The notes: a model not told the origin generated them from the letters alone. Positions 17,598 through 27,084 are shown, counted from the first letter of the stretch. The stretch: DNA of 64,000 nucleotides from a bacterium (GCA_018830565.1 JAHJRX010000056.1:1-64000), one strand, 5' to 3'. Translations and numbers: made by a program.

Positions 17598-18601
17598 AGT
17601 CGGTGGGTATTATTGGCATAGGGACTTATCTTCCAGAGAAGATTATTACTAACCATGATTTAGAAAAGTTAGTTGATACTTCTGATGAGTGGATTACAAC
17701 TCGAACAGGTATTAAAGAAAGAAGATTTGCTGATAAGGAAATGGCAGCTTCTGACTTAGGAACTATAGCCGCTTCAAGGGCTATCTTAGATGCTCATATT
17801 AAGAAAGAAGAGATTGATCTTTTAATAGTAGCAGCTATGGTGCCTGATATGCTTTTTCCTTCCACGGCTTGTCTTGTTCAAGGTAAATTAGGGTTGAGAA
17901 AAGATATCATAGCTTTTGATCTTTCTGCGGCTTGTTCTGGTTTTATTTATGCCTTAGAAGTAGGAAGGCAGTTTGTCTTAAGTGGCAACTGTAAGACGGT
18001 ATTAATTATAGCTTCTGAAGTTATTTCTAAAATTATTGATTGGGAAGACCGAAATACTTGTGTCTTGTTTGGAGATGGAGCAGGAGCAGTAATTTTAAAG
18101 GAAGTTACTTCTGGATCTGGGATCATAAGTTCTTATTTTGGATGTGATGGAGAGCTGGCTAATTTGTTAGAAATGCCGGCCGGAGGGAGTAGATTTCCAG
18201 CAAGCAATGAGACAATAAGAGAACGGTTTCATTACCTAAAGATGAAAGGCAATGAGTTATTTAAGATAGCCGTGAAGATGATGTTTCATTCAGTCAAAGA
18301 AGCGTTAAAGAGAGCTGAAATAAGTCATAAAGATGTAGATTTATTAATTCCTCATCAAGCTAACATTAGAATTATTGATGCCGTGGCCAAGATGTTAAAA
18401 TTTCCTAAAGAGAAAGTCTTTATTAATTTAGATAAATATGGAAATACTTCAGCAGCTTCTTTGATTATTGCCCTTAAAGAAGCTAGGGAAGAAGGGAGAT
18501 TAAACGAAGGCGATACTTTAGTTACTACAGCTTTTGGCGCCGGTTTAACTTGGGGGGCAAATGTAATTAAATGGGGTGGCTTAAATAATAGACCCAAATA
18601 A
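17594..18601 (+). CDS. fabH: 3-oxoacyl-ACP synthase III FabH
   Basis: Initiates fatty acid synthesis by condensing acetyl-CoA with malonyl-ACP. The catalytic triad is visible as Cys114 (SAACSGF), His254 (IPHQANIRI) and Asn284 (GNTSAAS). The TTG start at 17594 overlaps the plsX stop. The last codons and stop are duplicated 47 bp downstream. Confidence 0.96.
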   Translation: MKSVGIIGIGTYLPEKIITNHDLEKLVDTSDEWITTRTGIKERRFADKEMAASDLGTIAASRAILDAHIKKEEIDLLIVAAMVPDMLFPSTACLVQGKLGLRKDIIAFDLSAACSGFIYALEVGRQFVLSGNCKTVLIIASEVISKIIDWEDRNTCVLFGDGAGAVILKEVTSGSGIISSYFGCDGELANLLEMPAGGSRFPASNETIRERFHYLKMKGNELFKIAVKMMFHSVKEALKRAEISHKDVDLLIPHQANIRIIDAVAKMLKFPKEKVFINLDKYGNTSAASLIIALKEAREEGRLNEGDTLVTTAFGAGLTWGANVIKWGGLNNRPK

Positions 18602-18654
18602 ATTTTAATGTAATTAAATGAGATGGTTTAAACAATAGACCCAAATAAATTTTT
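18561..18654 (+). repeat. 47-bp direct duplication of the fabH 3' end
   Basis: The segment from 18561 (last codons and stop of fabH) recurs from 18608 with a 47-bp offset and a few substitutions. The copy is non-coding. It is followed by a short imperfect duplication of TAGGATTAGATTTTT just before fabD. Confidence 0.88.
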
Positions 18655-18682
18655 AGGATTAGATTTTTCAGGATTAGATTAA

Positions 18683-19630
18683 ATGAAAAAGATAGCTTTT
18701 GTGTTTCCCGGTCAAGGTTCTCAATATGTAGGAATGGGCAAAGATATTTACGAGGGCTATAAAATAGTTAAAGAAACCTTTGATAATGCCCAAAAGATAT
18801 TAGGTTATAATCTTTCTTATCTATGCTTTAATGGACCTAAAGGAAAGTTAAATGAGACTATTTATACCCAAATAGCTGTATTAGTGACTAGTATGGCTTT
18901 TTTAAAAGTTATAAAGCAAGAAAGAAGAGAGCTAGTTCCAGAAGTAGTAGCCGGTCATAGCTTAGGAGAATATACAGCCTTATTTGCGGCAGAAGTCTTA
19001 AACGAGCAAGAGGTGATAGAGATAGTAAATTGTCGAGCGAGATATATGCAACAAGAGGCCAAAAAATATATAGGAGGTATGGCCGCTATCTTAGGAATGA
19101 AGAGGGAAGAAGTAAGAGAGATCTGCGAAGAAGTAAAAGCTAATTGTTTTAAAAAGAGAGAGATTATCCAGGTAGCTAATTTAAACTGCCCCTTACAGGT
19201 AGTGATTTCAGGAACGACCGAAGCTCTTAATTTAGCTATAGATTTAGCCAAAGAAAGAGGATCCAAGAGAATAGTTTCTTTATCAGTAAGTGGTCCCTTT
19301 CATTCTTTAGCTATGAAGAAAGTAGCTGATAATTTAAGTTATCTTTTAAAAGTTATAGAATTTAAAACTTTTAAAATGCCTATCGTCGCTAATTTTACAG
19401 GTGAATATGTCCAAGATTTGGAATTAATGAGGAGATGTTTAATAGAACAAGTTAAAAGTTCTGTTCTTTGGGAAGATAGCATCAGAAATATGATAAAAAG
19501 AGGAATAAATACTTTTGTAGAGATTGGTCCAGGTAAAATCCTTAGAGATTTGATTAATAGGATAGACAATTCTGTAGAAATAATAAATGTTAATAATTTA
19601 ACTAGTTTACAAAAGTTTATAGAGAGTTAA
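18683..19630 (+). CDS. fabD: Malonyl-CoA:ACP transacylase FabD
   Basis: Transfers malonyl groups from CoA to ACP. Active-site Ser93 lies in VAGHSLGEY, with Arg118 and His207 (GPFHSLAM) completing the site; the oxyanion loop is PGQGSQYVGMG. 315 aa, normal length. ATG 18683; the spacer from fabH contains only duplicated fabH end. Confidence 0.96.
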   Translation: MKKIAFVFPGQGSQYVGMGKDIYEGYKIVKETFDNAQKILGYNLSYLCFNGPKGKLNETIYTQIAVLVTSMAFLKVIKQERRELVPEVVAGHSLGEYTALFAAEVLNEQEVIEIVNCRARYMQQEAKKYIGGMAAILGMKREEVREICEEVKANCFKKREIIQVANLNCPLQVVISGTTEALNLAIDLAKERGSKRIVSLSVSGPFHSLAMKKVADNLSYLLKVIEFKTFKMPIVANFTGEYVQDLELMRRCLIEQVKSSVLWEDSIRNMIKRGINTFVEIGPGKILRDLINRIDNSVEIINVNNLTSLQKFIES

Positions 19631-19721
19631 AAATAGGTGGTGTCCGACAATAGCTTAGTTATAGTGAGACATCTGAAAAAGATATAAAAAAGGGATTATT
19701 CATTACAAATTTATCATTACG

Positions 19722-19760
19722 AATTGTAAATTTTAAATTTAAAACGTTAAATTTGCAATT
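19722..19760. other. AT-rich palindrome in the fabD-fabG spacer
   Basis: AATTGTAAATTT at 19722-19733 faces AAATTTGCAATT at 19749-19760, 11 of 12 positions complementary. The 213-bp spacer (19631-19843) has no gene. The site could be an operator or a hairpin; there is no T-tract making it a clear terminator. Confidence 0.35.
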
Positions 19761-19843
19761 TAAAATGAATTTATCCCCATCCTACACAAGCCTTACGCAA
19801 GTTAGCTATTCACAGACACTACCAAAAAATAAAGGAGAAGATT

Positions 19844-20590
19844 GTGGGACAATTAGAAGGTCAGGTAGCTATAGTTACGGGCGGAGGAAGAGGCATTGGC
19901 AAAGCGATTAGTAAAAGATTAGCCCAAGAAGGTGCTCAGGTGGTAGTTTGCGATATAGATAAAAAGTTAGCTGAAGAAGTAGCTGGGGAGATTAAAGACC
20001 AATTTAAGAAAGAAACCTTGGCTTTAGAAGTTAATGTAGCTGATATAACTTCCGTGGAGGAGATGGCAAGTCAGACTCTTTCCAGATTTGAAAATACGCA
20101 TATCTTAATCAATAATGCTGGTATTAATAGAGATACTCTATTAATTAGGATGAGTGATGAAGATTGGCATAAGGTGATTGAAGTAAATTTAACGGGAGTG
20201 TTTAATTGCACTAAAGTGGTGGCTAAAAAGATGATTAAACAAAGATATGGTAAAATGGTAAATATTTCTTCGGTCATAGGAATAATGGGTAATGCTGGTC
20301 AAGTTAATTATGCGGCATCTAAGGCAGGTATTATTGGTCTCACCAAGTCAATAGCTAAGGAACTTGCTTCTCGGAATATAACGGTAAATGCCATTGCTCC
20401 TGGTTTTATTGAAACAGAGATGACTAAAGTTTTGTCCCCAGAAATAAAGGAAGAATTATTAAAACGAATTCCGTTAAATCGATTTGGAAAACCTTCGGAT
20501 GTAGCTGAATTAGCCTTATTTCTTTCTACATCTGCTTCGGAATATATCACCGGTCAAGTAATAGTAATTGATGGAGGAATGATTATGTAG
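19844..20590 (+). CDS. fabG: 3-oxoacyl-ACP reductase FabG
   Basis: NADPH-dependent reduction of 3-oxoacyl-ACP. SDR signatures: TGGGRGIGK cofactor loop (12-20), NNAG (90-93), Ser142, Tyr156 and Lys160 (YAASK). Starts at GTG 19844, six bases after AAAGGAG. 248 aa is the normal length. Confidence 0.95.
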   Translation: MGQLEGQVAIVTGGGRGIGKAISKRLAQEGAQVVVCDIDKKLAEEVAGEIKDQFKKETLALEVNVADITSVEEMASQTLSRFENTHILINNAGINRDTLLIRMSDEDWHKVIEVNLTGVFNCTKVVAKKMIKQRYGKMVNISSVIGIMGNAGQVNYAASKAGIIGLTKSIAKELASRNITVNAIAPGFIETEMTKVLSPEIKEELLKRIPLNRFGKPSDVAELALFLSTSASEYITGQVIVIDGGMIM

Positions 20591-20696
20591 TTAATGCTTT
20601 ATTGGGCAATGAGTCTAATGGACAAAGTTAAGATTCTGGTTATTAATTACCAGTGACAATTTTTAATTTATACTAAGGAGGTTAAGAGAATAAAAG

Positions 20697-20933
20697 ATGA
20701 ATGATCTAGGAGCAAGAATAAAGGAGATTATCGCAGAACAGTTAGGAGTAAACAAGGAAGAGGTAGTAGAAAGTGCTTCTTTTGTAGATGACTTAGGAGC
20801 TGATTCTTTGGATACAGTGGAGTTAGTGATGGCCTTTGAAGAAGAATTTAACGTGGAAATATCTGATGAACAAGCTGAAAAGATTACTACCGTAGGTGAG
20901 GCTATTAAGCACATAAGTGAGCAGACAAATTAA
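20697..20933 (+). CDS. acpP: Acyl carrier protein
   Basis: 78-aa acidic carrier; the phosphopantetheine attachment site is Ser37 in [10 protein letters not shown]. Strong AAGGAGG upstream in a separate 106-bp spacer that also has a small hairpin (CTGGT/ACCAG, 20636-20653). Located between fabG and fabF as usual. Confidence 0.97.
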   Translation: MNDLGARIKEIIAEQLGVNKEEVVESASFVDDLGADSLDTVELVMAFEEEFNVEISDEQAEKITTVGEAIKHISEQTN

Positions 20934-20992
20934 AAATAAAGACTTAAATTAAAATAAAGACTTAAATAAGAAATTATTTTAAATAAGTCTTT
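20933..20992 (+). terminator. 18-bp duplication plus stem-loop after acpP
   Basis: AAAATAAAGACTTAAAT occurs at 20933 and again at 20951. The second copy pairs with a downstream segment (AAAGACTTA 20956-20964 with TAAGTCTTT 20984-20992) to form an AT-rich hairpin. It may act as a weak terminator or mRNA 3' stabiliser for the abundant acpP transcript. Confidence 0.4.
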
Positions 20993-21119
20993 AGCCATCA
21001 GGTATCAGCAGAAAGCCCAGACCATAAAAATTAAGGCAAAAGAAATTTTTCTAATTTTTATGCTTTCTTACTTTCATGATACTAACACCTTATAAAAATT
21101 GAAGGCTGACTGCTTACTA
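20993..21119. repeat. Intergenic repeat, family 2 type
   Basis: Stretch with CATCAGGTATCAGCAG at the left and TGAAGGCTGACTGC at the right, both words shared with the ends of the elements near 4445, 27099 and 53139. It also contains CTTTCTTACTTT, which is present inverted near 54950. It fills the spacer between acpP and fabF. Confidence 0.45.
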
Positions 21120-21163
21120 ATTTAGAATATTTTTAGAAATTTATTTTTATTAAAGAGGTGTAA

Positions 21164-22411
21164 GTGCAAAAAAGAGTAGTAATTACAGGAAGAGGAATTA
21201 TTTCTCCTCTTGGGCACAATTTAGAAACTATCTGGGAATCTTTAATTAAGGGAAAAAGTGGGGTAAATAAGATTACTTCTTTTGATACGAGTGGTTATTC
21301 TTCTCGTATAGCCGCTACTATAGATAACTTTGATCCTACTCTTTTTATGGATAAAAAAGATATTAAAAGAACAGCTCGTTTTGCTCAATTAGCTATAGCA
21401 GCTAGTGTTAAGGCTATTCAAGAGGCCAGATTAGATTTAGAGAAAGAAGACCTTGATCAAATTGGAGTTTATATAGGATCGGGGATTGGGGGCTTAGATG
21501 TCATAGAAGAAGAACATAGGATTTTATTAGAGAAAGGGCCCAAGAGAGTAACTCCATTTTTTATTCCGATGTTGATTATTAATATAGCTTCTAGTTGGGT
21601 TTCCATTATTTATGGATTCAAAGGCCCGAATTCTGCGGTCGTTACCGCTTGTGCTTCTGGATCTCATGCCATTGGAGATGCGGCTAGTATCATTAGACGA
21701 GGGGATGCCGAAGTAATGATTGCTGGAGGAACTGAGGCAGCCATTACTCCGTTGAGTTTTGCTGGATTTTGCACCGCCAGAGCGCTTTCCACTCGAGATG
21801 TTTCTCCAGAAAAAGCTAGCTGCCCTTTTGATTTAAAAAGAGATGGATTTGTGATGGGTGAAGGAGCAGGTATTGTAGTTCTGGAATCTTTAGAACATGC
21901 TCTAAAGAGAAACGCTTCTATTTACGGAGAAATAATTGGTTACGGGTTAACTGGCGATGCATATCATATTACCTCTCCTTCACCTGATGGAAAAGGAGCT
22001 GTTAGAGCTATGGAGATGGCTTTAAGAAATGCCAATGTTAGTCCAAAAGAAGTAGATTATATAAATGCCCATGGTACTTCTACTAAGTTAAATGATCAAG
22101 GTGAAACATTAGCCATTAAAGAGGTTTTTAAAGAGCATGCTTATCACATTCCTATAAATTCAACTAAATCGATGATTGGACATTTATTAGGTGCAGCTGG
22201 AAGTGTAGAATTTATAGTGAGTTTAATGTGCATGGAAAAAAAGATGGTTCATCCAACTATAAATTATGAAGATCCTGATCCGGAATGCGATTTAGATTAT
22301 GTGCCTAATAAACCACGAGAGGTAGAAATAAAAATATTTCTTTCTAATTCTTTTGGATTTGGTGGGCATAATGTCTGCTTAGTTGGAAAAAAATATGAAG
22401 ATGAGGGTTAG
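21164..22411 (+). CDS. fabF: 3-oxoacyl-ACP synthase II FabF
   Basis: Chain-elongating beta-ketoacyl-ACP synthase. Catalytic Cys163 ([11 protein letters not shown]), His303 ([11 protein letters not shown]) and His340 ([12 protein letters not shown]) are present, with Lys335. GTG start at 21164. The last part of the gene is duplicated downstream as part of a 195-bp unit. Confidence 0.96.
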   Translation: MQKRVVITGRGIISPLGHNLETIWESLIKGKSGVNKITSFDTSGYSSRIAATIDNFDPTLFMDKKDIKRTARFAQLAIAASVKAIQEARLDLEKEDLDQIGVYIGSGIGGLDVIEEEHRILLEKGPKRVTPFFIPMLIINIASSWVSIIYGFKGPNSAVVTACASGSHAIGDAASIIRRGDAEVMIAGGTEAAITPLSFAGFCTARALSTRDVSPEKASCPFDLKRDGFVMGEGAGIVVLESLEHALKRNASIYGEIIGYGLTGDAYHITSPSPDGKGAVRAMEMALRNANVSPKEVDYINAHGTSTKLNDQGETLAIKEVFKEHAYHIPINSTKSMIGHLLGAAGSVEFIVSLMCMEKKMVHPTINYEDPDPECDLDYVPNKPREVEIKIFLSNSFGFGGHNVCLVGKKYEDEG

Positions 22412-22744
22412 TAATGATTACCGAAGAGAGAAAGAATTAGAAAGAAGTTAGAAGAAAAAATTGAGTATAGTTTCCAAAATAAAGATTATTTAGATTTATC
22501 TTTGGTTTATAGTTCTTTTACTTGCGAGAAAAATATTTCTTTTGCTTATGGATTTGGTGGGCATAATGTCTGCTTAGTTGGAAAAAAATATGAAGATGAG
22601 GATTAGTAATGATTATCGAAGAGAGAAAAAAAGAATTAGAGAAGTTAGAAGAAAAAATTGAGTATAGTTTCAAAAATAAAGATTATTTAGATTTAGCTTT
22701 GGTTCATAGTTCTTTTGCTTACGAGAAAAATAGCTACTCTCAAA
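22355..22744 (+). repeat. 195-bp direct duplication of the fabF/rnc junction with gene remnants
   Basis: Unit 1 (22355-22549) holds the true fabF end followed by a decayed rnc start: ATG 22414, stopped after eight codons by an indel, with further substitutions. Unit 2 (22550-22744) holds a non-coding copy of the fabF end (to TAG 22606) followed by the intact rnc start at ATG 22609. Both the fabF stop-rnc start spacing and the 195-bp period are the same in both units. The unit carries many differences between copies, so it is old. Confidence 0.95.
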
Positions 22745-23322
22745 ATGAGAGGTTGGAATTTTTAGGAGATGTAGTTTTAAACTTAATTATAAGTGAATAT
22801 ATTTATCATCTTTATCCAAAGAAGGTGGAAGGTGATTTAGCTAAGATTCGTTCTTCTTTAGTTAATAAGAATGTTTTAGCTAAGGTTGCTAAAAGATTGT
22901 TTATTGGAAAGCATTTATTATTAGGAAAAGGAGAAGAATCGACGGGAGGAAGAAATAGAAACTCAATCTTAGGTAATACCTTAGAAGCAATTATTGGAGC
23001 AATTTATTTAGATGGAGGGTTTAAAGAGGCACAAAGATTTGTTATTCTTCAAATAAAAGGGGATATTGAATTACTCGAAAAAGATGATAAGTATAATTTA
23101 GATAGCAAAACCACCCTTCAGGAAATTACTCAAGAGAAGTTTAAAGTATTACCAGAATACAAAGTAGTAAGCATTAAAGGACCTGATCATAAAAAAATGT
23201 ACGAGGTGGATGTTTTAATTGATAATAAAATTTTTGGATTTGGGGTTGGTCGAAGTAAGAAAGAAGCGGAACAAAAAGCAGCTTTGATGGCTATCAAAAA
23301 ATTTGAAAAAGGAATTAATTAA
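22609..23322 (+). CDS. rnc: Ribonuclease III
   Basis: Double-strand-specific endoribonuclease for rRNA and mRNA processing. The RNase III signature NERLEFLGDVVLNLI lies at about residues 46-60 and a second acidic motif in NTLEAIIGAIYLDGG; a dsRNA-binding domain covers about 160-237 with GFGVGRSKKEAEQKAA. 237 aa, complete. A degenerate copy of its 5' end lies 195 bp upstream. Confidence 0.96.
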   Translation: MIIEERKKELEKLEEKIEYSFKNKDYLDLALVHSSFAYEKNSYSQNERLEFLGDVVLNLIISEYIYHLYPKKVEGDLAKIRSSLVNKNVLAKVAKRLFIGKHLLLGKGEESTGGRNRNSILGNTLEAIIGAIYLDGGFKEAQRFVILQIKGDIELLEKDDKYNLDSKTTLQEITQEKFKVLPEYKVVSIKGPDHKKMYEVDVLIDNKIFGFGVGRSKKEAEQKAALMAIKKFEKGIN

Positions 23323-23323
23323 A

Positions 23324-24976
23324 ATGGTCTTAAAAAAAATAATCAATAAGTTTAAAGACGCTAAAAGTGATAAAGGGATTGATAATGGCCAATACCATTA
23401 TCAGAAAGCTTTTGATTTAGTGAAGATAAAAAATTTTGGCCAAGCTATTTTGTCTTTTGAGGCTGCTTCTCAAAAGTTTAAAAAAGAAAAAGACCAACTT
23501 ATGGAAAAGAGATCTTTTGCTAATGCTTTAATCTATAAGTATTTAAATGCCAAAGATGGAGATGAACAAGTAGGCTTAATTAAGGAGATTGTTCATAATT
23601 TAAAAGGTTTTGATGAAATTGAAAGAATGAGCTTTCCTTATGATTTAATATTGTCTGGGGAGTTAATTGAAGAGTTAACCAATAAGAGGAATGAACTCGT
23701 AGCTTCTGTTTCTAGTCAAGCTTGGCAAACTCGGAAACAGGAAGAAAAAGTGGAAGAAGAAGCAAGTGAAGAAAGGATTGGAGAAATTGGAAGGTCTTTA
23801 GAAGAAGAAATAGTAGAAGAAGTAAGGGAAGTAAGGTTTACCGAGATCGAAGAGTCTTTAAAAGAGCCAGAAAAGAAGGATAAAATTATTGAGGTAACTA
23901 ATGAATTAATAAAGGCTTACTTATCTTCCAAGGATCAAGAACGTCAATTAAGATATAGCGAAAAGATAATAGAAATCCTTAAAAAATTACCTCCTATTGC
24001 CCAAATAGGAATACTTGGAGGAAAAGTAGAAATAGAGGGAGTAATTTTAGAAGTAGAAGCCCGAAGATATGAAAATTTAGCCGACTTAAATAAGGATCAC
24101 GGAGAGAAGGTAAAATTGTATCTAGATGCGGCTTCAACCTTTAAAGAAATAGAAAAGAAGAAATTACTTACTTTTAAATATTTAGTTACTGATGGCCATA
24201 CTAATAATGGAGAAGAAAGATATTTATACAATTCTGCTTGTGCTATTTTTTATGAAGCTGTTCGTGAAGCTAAGGGAACTTTTAATTTTGAAGGGGTAAT
24301 AAAAAAGTTAAAAGAAGCCTCCAGGTTATTCTCTAATTGTGGCGATGAAAAATGGCGAGTTCGTTGCGAAAAGATGATTGAAAATTTAGAGAAAGGAGCT
24401 ACTTGTTGGATCTGCAAGAATAATTTTAAAGGCTATAGAGTAAACTATTATGAATATTTTGTTGATATTTCTCCATACTTTAAGCATTTTGTTATAGAAA
24501 ATAAATTAAGTAGTTCGGTAGATATTGAGGAAAATACGGTAGTCTTGTGTAGGTTGTGTATTTTACTACTCCAGGACATAGTGATGGAATGTTCTAACAA
24601 GATTATAAATAAAAGACTTGAGGAGCCTGAAGATAAGAAAGATGATTTAAAGTTATATTTAGAAGAAGTTATTAAGGAAGGAAAGAGTGAGATAGAAAAA
24701 CTAAGGAATGAACTTTCTGAAATAAAAGAAGTAGTCTTAAAAAGGTTAAATAGTGTTAAAGATGTTGATGCTGAAATAGACGCTGAAATAGACGCTGAAA
24801 TAAATGCTGAAATAAAAAAATTAGCTGAAATAAATTTAAAAAATAGATCTGAATTAGAAGACATGATTGAAGATAAGGAAGATTTAAGTTTTGATCAAGG
24901 GTTAAAAAATTTAACGGAGATAGATTTAGAGGAAATATCTGAAGATAAAGGAGGTTTTAAGAAAGATGAACTTTAA
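23324..24976 (+). CDS. Large unrecognised protein with TPR-like N-terminus and CxxC pairs
   Basis: I do not recognise this 550-aa cytoplasmic protein. Helical, TPR-like text (YHYQKAFDLVKIKNFGQAIL, SFEAASQKF) covers the first 90 residues, followed by a very acidic linker and a second helical repeat region (about 190-360). At about 365-425 two Cys pairs (CWIC and CRLC) flank a 50-residue insert and look like a zinc-binding site. The C-terminus is coiled coil with a 12-bp coding repeat (24767-24814) giving four D/N-A-E-I units. ATG 23324 follows AAGGA by ten bases; a TTG seven codons earlier is less likely. The stop overlaps the next gene by 11 bases, linking it to acyl-CoA dehydrogenase. Confidence 0.8.
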   Translation: MVLKKIINKFKDAKSDKGIDNGQYHYQKAFDLVKIKNFGQAILSFEAASQKFKKEKDQLMEKRSFANALIYKYLNAKDGDEQVGLIKEIVHNLKGFDEIERMSFPYDLILSGELIEELTNKRNELVASVSSQAWQTRKQEEKVEEEASEERIGEIGRSLEEEIVEEVREVRFTEIEESLKEPEKKDKIIEVTNELIKAYLSSKDQERQLRYSEKIIEILKKLPPIAQIGILGGKVEIEGVILEVEARRYENLADLNKDHGEKVKLYLDAASTFKEIEKKKLLTFKYLVTDGHTNNGEERYLYNSACAIFYEAVREAKGTFNFEGVIKKLKEASRLFSNCGDEKWRVRCEKMIENLEKGATCWICKNNFKGYRVNYYEYFVDISPYFKHFVIENKLSSSVDIEENTVVLCRLCILLLQDIVMECSNKIINKRLEEPEDKKDDLKLYLEEVIKEGKSEIEKLRNELSEIKEVVLKRLNSVKDVDAEIDAEIDAEINAEIKKLAEINLKNRSELEDMIEDKEDLSFDQGLKNLTEIDLEEISEDKGGFKKDEL

Positions 24977-26117
24977 TCTTACTGAAGAACAAGAACTAAT
25001 AAGAAAGACGGCCTCAGAAATTTGCCAGGAGGAGTTTGCCCCAAGAGCAAATGAAGTTGATGAAAGAGGAGAGTTTCCGGTAGAAAATGTCAAAAAATTA
25101 GCGGCTTATGATTTAATGGGTATTCCTGTTCCTGCGGAATATGGAGGGTTAGGTTATGACTTTGTAACCTGGACTTTAGTGGGGGAAGAGATTTCTAAGG
25201 CTTGTGCTACTACGGGAGCTATCTTTGGAGCTAATATGCTTTGTCTTTATCCTATTATGTTATTTGGAAGCGAGGAACAAAAAAGAAAGTATCTTGTTCC
25301 TTTAGCCAAGGGAGAAAAGATTGGCGCTTTTGGTCTTACCGAACCAAATGCTGGCTCAGATGCTGGGAGCATCCAAACTAAAGCCGTAAAGAAAGACAGT
25401 AGTTATATTCTTAATGGAACTAAGATCTTTATTACTAATGCCGGAGAAGCAGATATTTATGTGATCTTAGCTAAGACTGACCAGGAACGGGGAGCAAGAG
25501 GAATGAGTGCTTTTATTGTAGAGAAAGGAACACCTGGTTTTACTTTTGGTAAAAATGAAAATAAGATGGCCTATAAAGCCTTGCCTAATAGAGAACTTAT
25601 TTTTGAGAATTGCCAAATACCCCAAGAAAATTTACTTTATAAAGAAGGAAGAGGTTTTAGGGTAGCGATGCAGACTTTGGATCTAGGAAGAATAGGCATG
25701 GGTATTGGAGCAGTGGGATTAGGCCAAGCAGCATTTCATGAAGCGGTGAAGTATGCTAAAACCAGGATCCAATTCGATAAACCCATTTCAAGCTTTCAAG
25801 CTATCCAATTTATGTTAGCTGATATGGCTACTGAAATTGAAGCAGCTAGGCTTTTAATCTTAAAAGCTGCTTTTTTAAAAGATCAAGGTCAAAAGTTTGA
25901 AGATATAGCGGCCATGGGAAAGTTATATGCTTCTGAAGTAACCATGAGGGTAGTAAACAAAGCCGTTCAGATTCATGGAGGATACGGTTATTGTAAGGAA
26001 TATCCTGTCGAACGATATTTTCGAGAGGCTAAGCTTTTTGAAATAGTAGAAGGAACCTCAGAAATTCAAAGAGGAGTAATTGCTAATTATATCTTAAGAC
26101 AAAAAGGTGGAGAATGA
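24966..26117 (+). CDS. Acyl-CoA dehydrogenase
   Basis: FAD-dependent enzyme introducing the alpha-beta double bond in acyl-CoA, passing electrons to ETF. 383 aa with FGLTEPNAGSDAGS (substrate/FAD region), GGYGYCKEYPVERYFREAK and the catalytic glutamate Glu362 in VEGTSEIQR, the short-chain (butyryl-CoA) arrangement. The gene is followed by etfB and etfA, its electron acceptor. The original junction with etfB is an ATGA overlap, now at the first of three tandem copies. Confidence 0.94.
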   Translation: MNFNLTEEQELIRKTASEICQEEFAPRANEVDERGEFPVENVKKLAAYDLMGIPVPAEYGGLGYDFVTWTLVGEEISKACATTGAIFGANMLCLYPIMLFGSEEQKRKYLVPLAKGEKIGAFGLTEPNAGSDAGSIQTKAVKKDSSYILNGTKIFITNAGEADIYVILAKTDQERGARGMSAFIVEKGTPGFTFGKNENKMAYKALPNRELIFENCQIPQENLLYKEGRGFRVAMQTLDLGRIGMGIGAVGLGQAAFHEAVKYAKTRIQFDKPISSFQAIQFMLADMATEIEAARLLILKAAFLKDQGQKFEDIAAMGKLYASEVTMRVVNKAVQIHGGYGYCKEYPVERYFREAKLFEIVEGTSEIQRGVIANYILRQKGGE

Positions 26118-26377
26118 ATATTATTGTCTGTATTAAACAAGTTCCAGATACTTCAGAAGTTAAGATAGGTAGAGAGACTAATACTATTAAAGACAAAAAG
26201 GTGGAGAATGAATATTATTGTCTGTATTAAACAAGTTCCAGATACTTCAGAAGTTAAGATAGATAGAGAGACTAATACTATTAAAGACAAAAAGGTGGAG
26301 AATGAATATTATTGTCTGTATTAAACAAGTTCCAGATACTTCAGAAGTTAAGATAGATAGAGAGACTAATACCTTAA
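26096..26377 (+). repeat. 94-bp tandem triplication of the acd/etfB junction
   Basis: Three units begin at 26096, 26190 and 26284. Each contains the end of the dehydrogenase gene, its ribosome site GGTGGAG and an etfB start (ATG 26114, 26208, 26302). The first two etfB starts read about 38 codons and stop in the next unit because 94 is not a multiple of three; only the third continues into full etfB. The copies are nearly identical (one GGT/GAT difference seen between units 1 and 2), so this expansion is recent. Confidence 0.96.
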
Positions 26378-27084
26378 TTCGAAAAGGTGTGCCCAGCATC
26401 ATTAATCCCTTTGATAAAAATGCCCTTGAAGAAGCCTTGAGGTTAAGAGAAAAGCATGGAGGAAAGGTGACCGTTGTTTCGATGGGACCTCCTCAAGCTC
26501 AGGAAGCCTTAAGAGAAGCAATAGCCATGGGTGCAGACGAAGCTATTTTGTTATCAGATAAAGCCTTTGCAGGAGCAGATACTTTTGCTACTTCGATTAC
26601 CTTAGCTACGGCTATAAAAAAGATAGGTAGTTTTGATTTAATCTTATGTGGAAAACAAGCCATTGATGGCGATACCGCTCAAGTAGGACCAGAATTAGGA
26701 GAGATCTTAAATATTCCAGTTATACCTTATGTCCGTAAAATAACGATTGAAGATGGTAAGGCTATGGTAGAAAGTGTCATGGAAGATGGTTATGAAGCAG
26801 TAGAAGTAGATTTGCCTTTATTAATTACGGTGAATAGAGAGATTAACGAACCAAGACATCCTTCTCTAAGAGGAGTTTTAGTAGCTAAGAAGAAAGAGAT
26901 ACCAATTTGGGGTGTGGAAAAATTAGAAGTAGACAAAGAGAAAGTTGGTCTTAAAGGTTCACCTACTCAGGTAATCAAGGTATTTACCCTACCTCCCAAG
27001 GAAGGAAGTAAAATTCTTCAAGGAGACCCAGGAGAAGTAGTTAAGGAATTAATTGGAAATTTAAAAGAGACAAAAATAATATAA
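26302..27084 (+). CDS. etfB: Electron transfer flavoprotein beta subunit
   Basis: Small subunit of ETF, binding AMP or a second FAD and accepting electrons from the dehydrogenase. Family text: IIVCIKQVPDTSEVKID at the start, INPFDKNALEEAL, and the signature region VNREINEPRHPSLRG. 260 aa. Two truncated duplicate starts lie upstream with the same ribosome site. Confidence 0.95.
   Translation: MNIIVCIKQVPDTSEVKIDRETNTLIRKGVPSIINPFDKNALEEALRLREKHGGKVTVVSMGPPQAQEALREAIAMGADEAILLSDKAFAGADTFATSITLATAIKKIGSFDLILCGKQAIDGDTAQVGPELGEILNIPVIPYVRKITIEDGKAMVESVMEDGYEAVEVDLPLLITVNREINEPRHPSLRGVLVAKKKEIPIWGVEKLEVDKEKVGLKGSPTQVIKVFTLPPKEGSKILQGDPGEVVKELIGNLKETKII

Noticed and set aside
20071-20277. Long minus-strand ORFs opposite fabG, fabD, etfA, rnc-region and other genes
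   Set aside because: They are shadows of strongly conserved plus-strand genes, without ribosome sites or recognisable domains.
26114-26230. Short ORFs starting at 26114 and 26208 as independent genes
   Set aside because: They are out-of-frame truncated copies of the etfB start produced by the 94-bp triplication.
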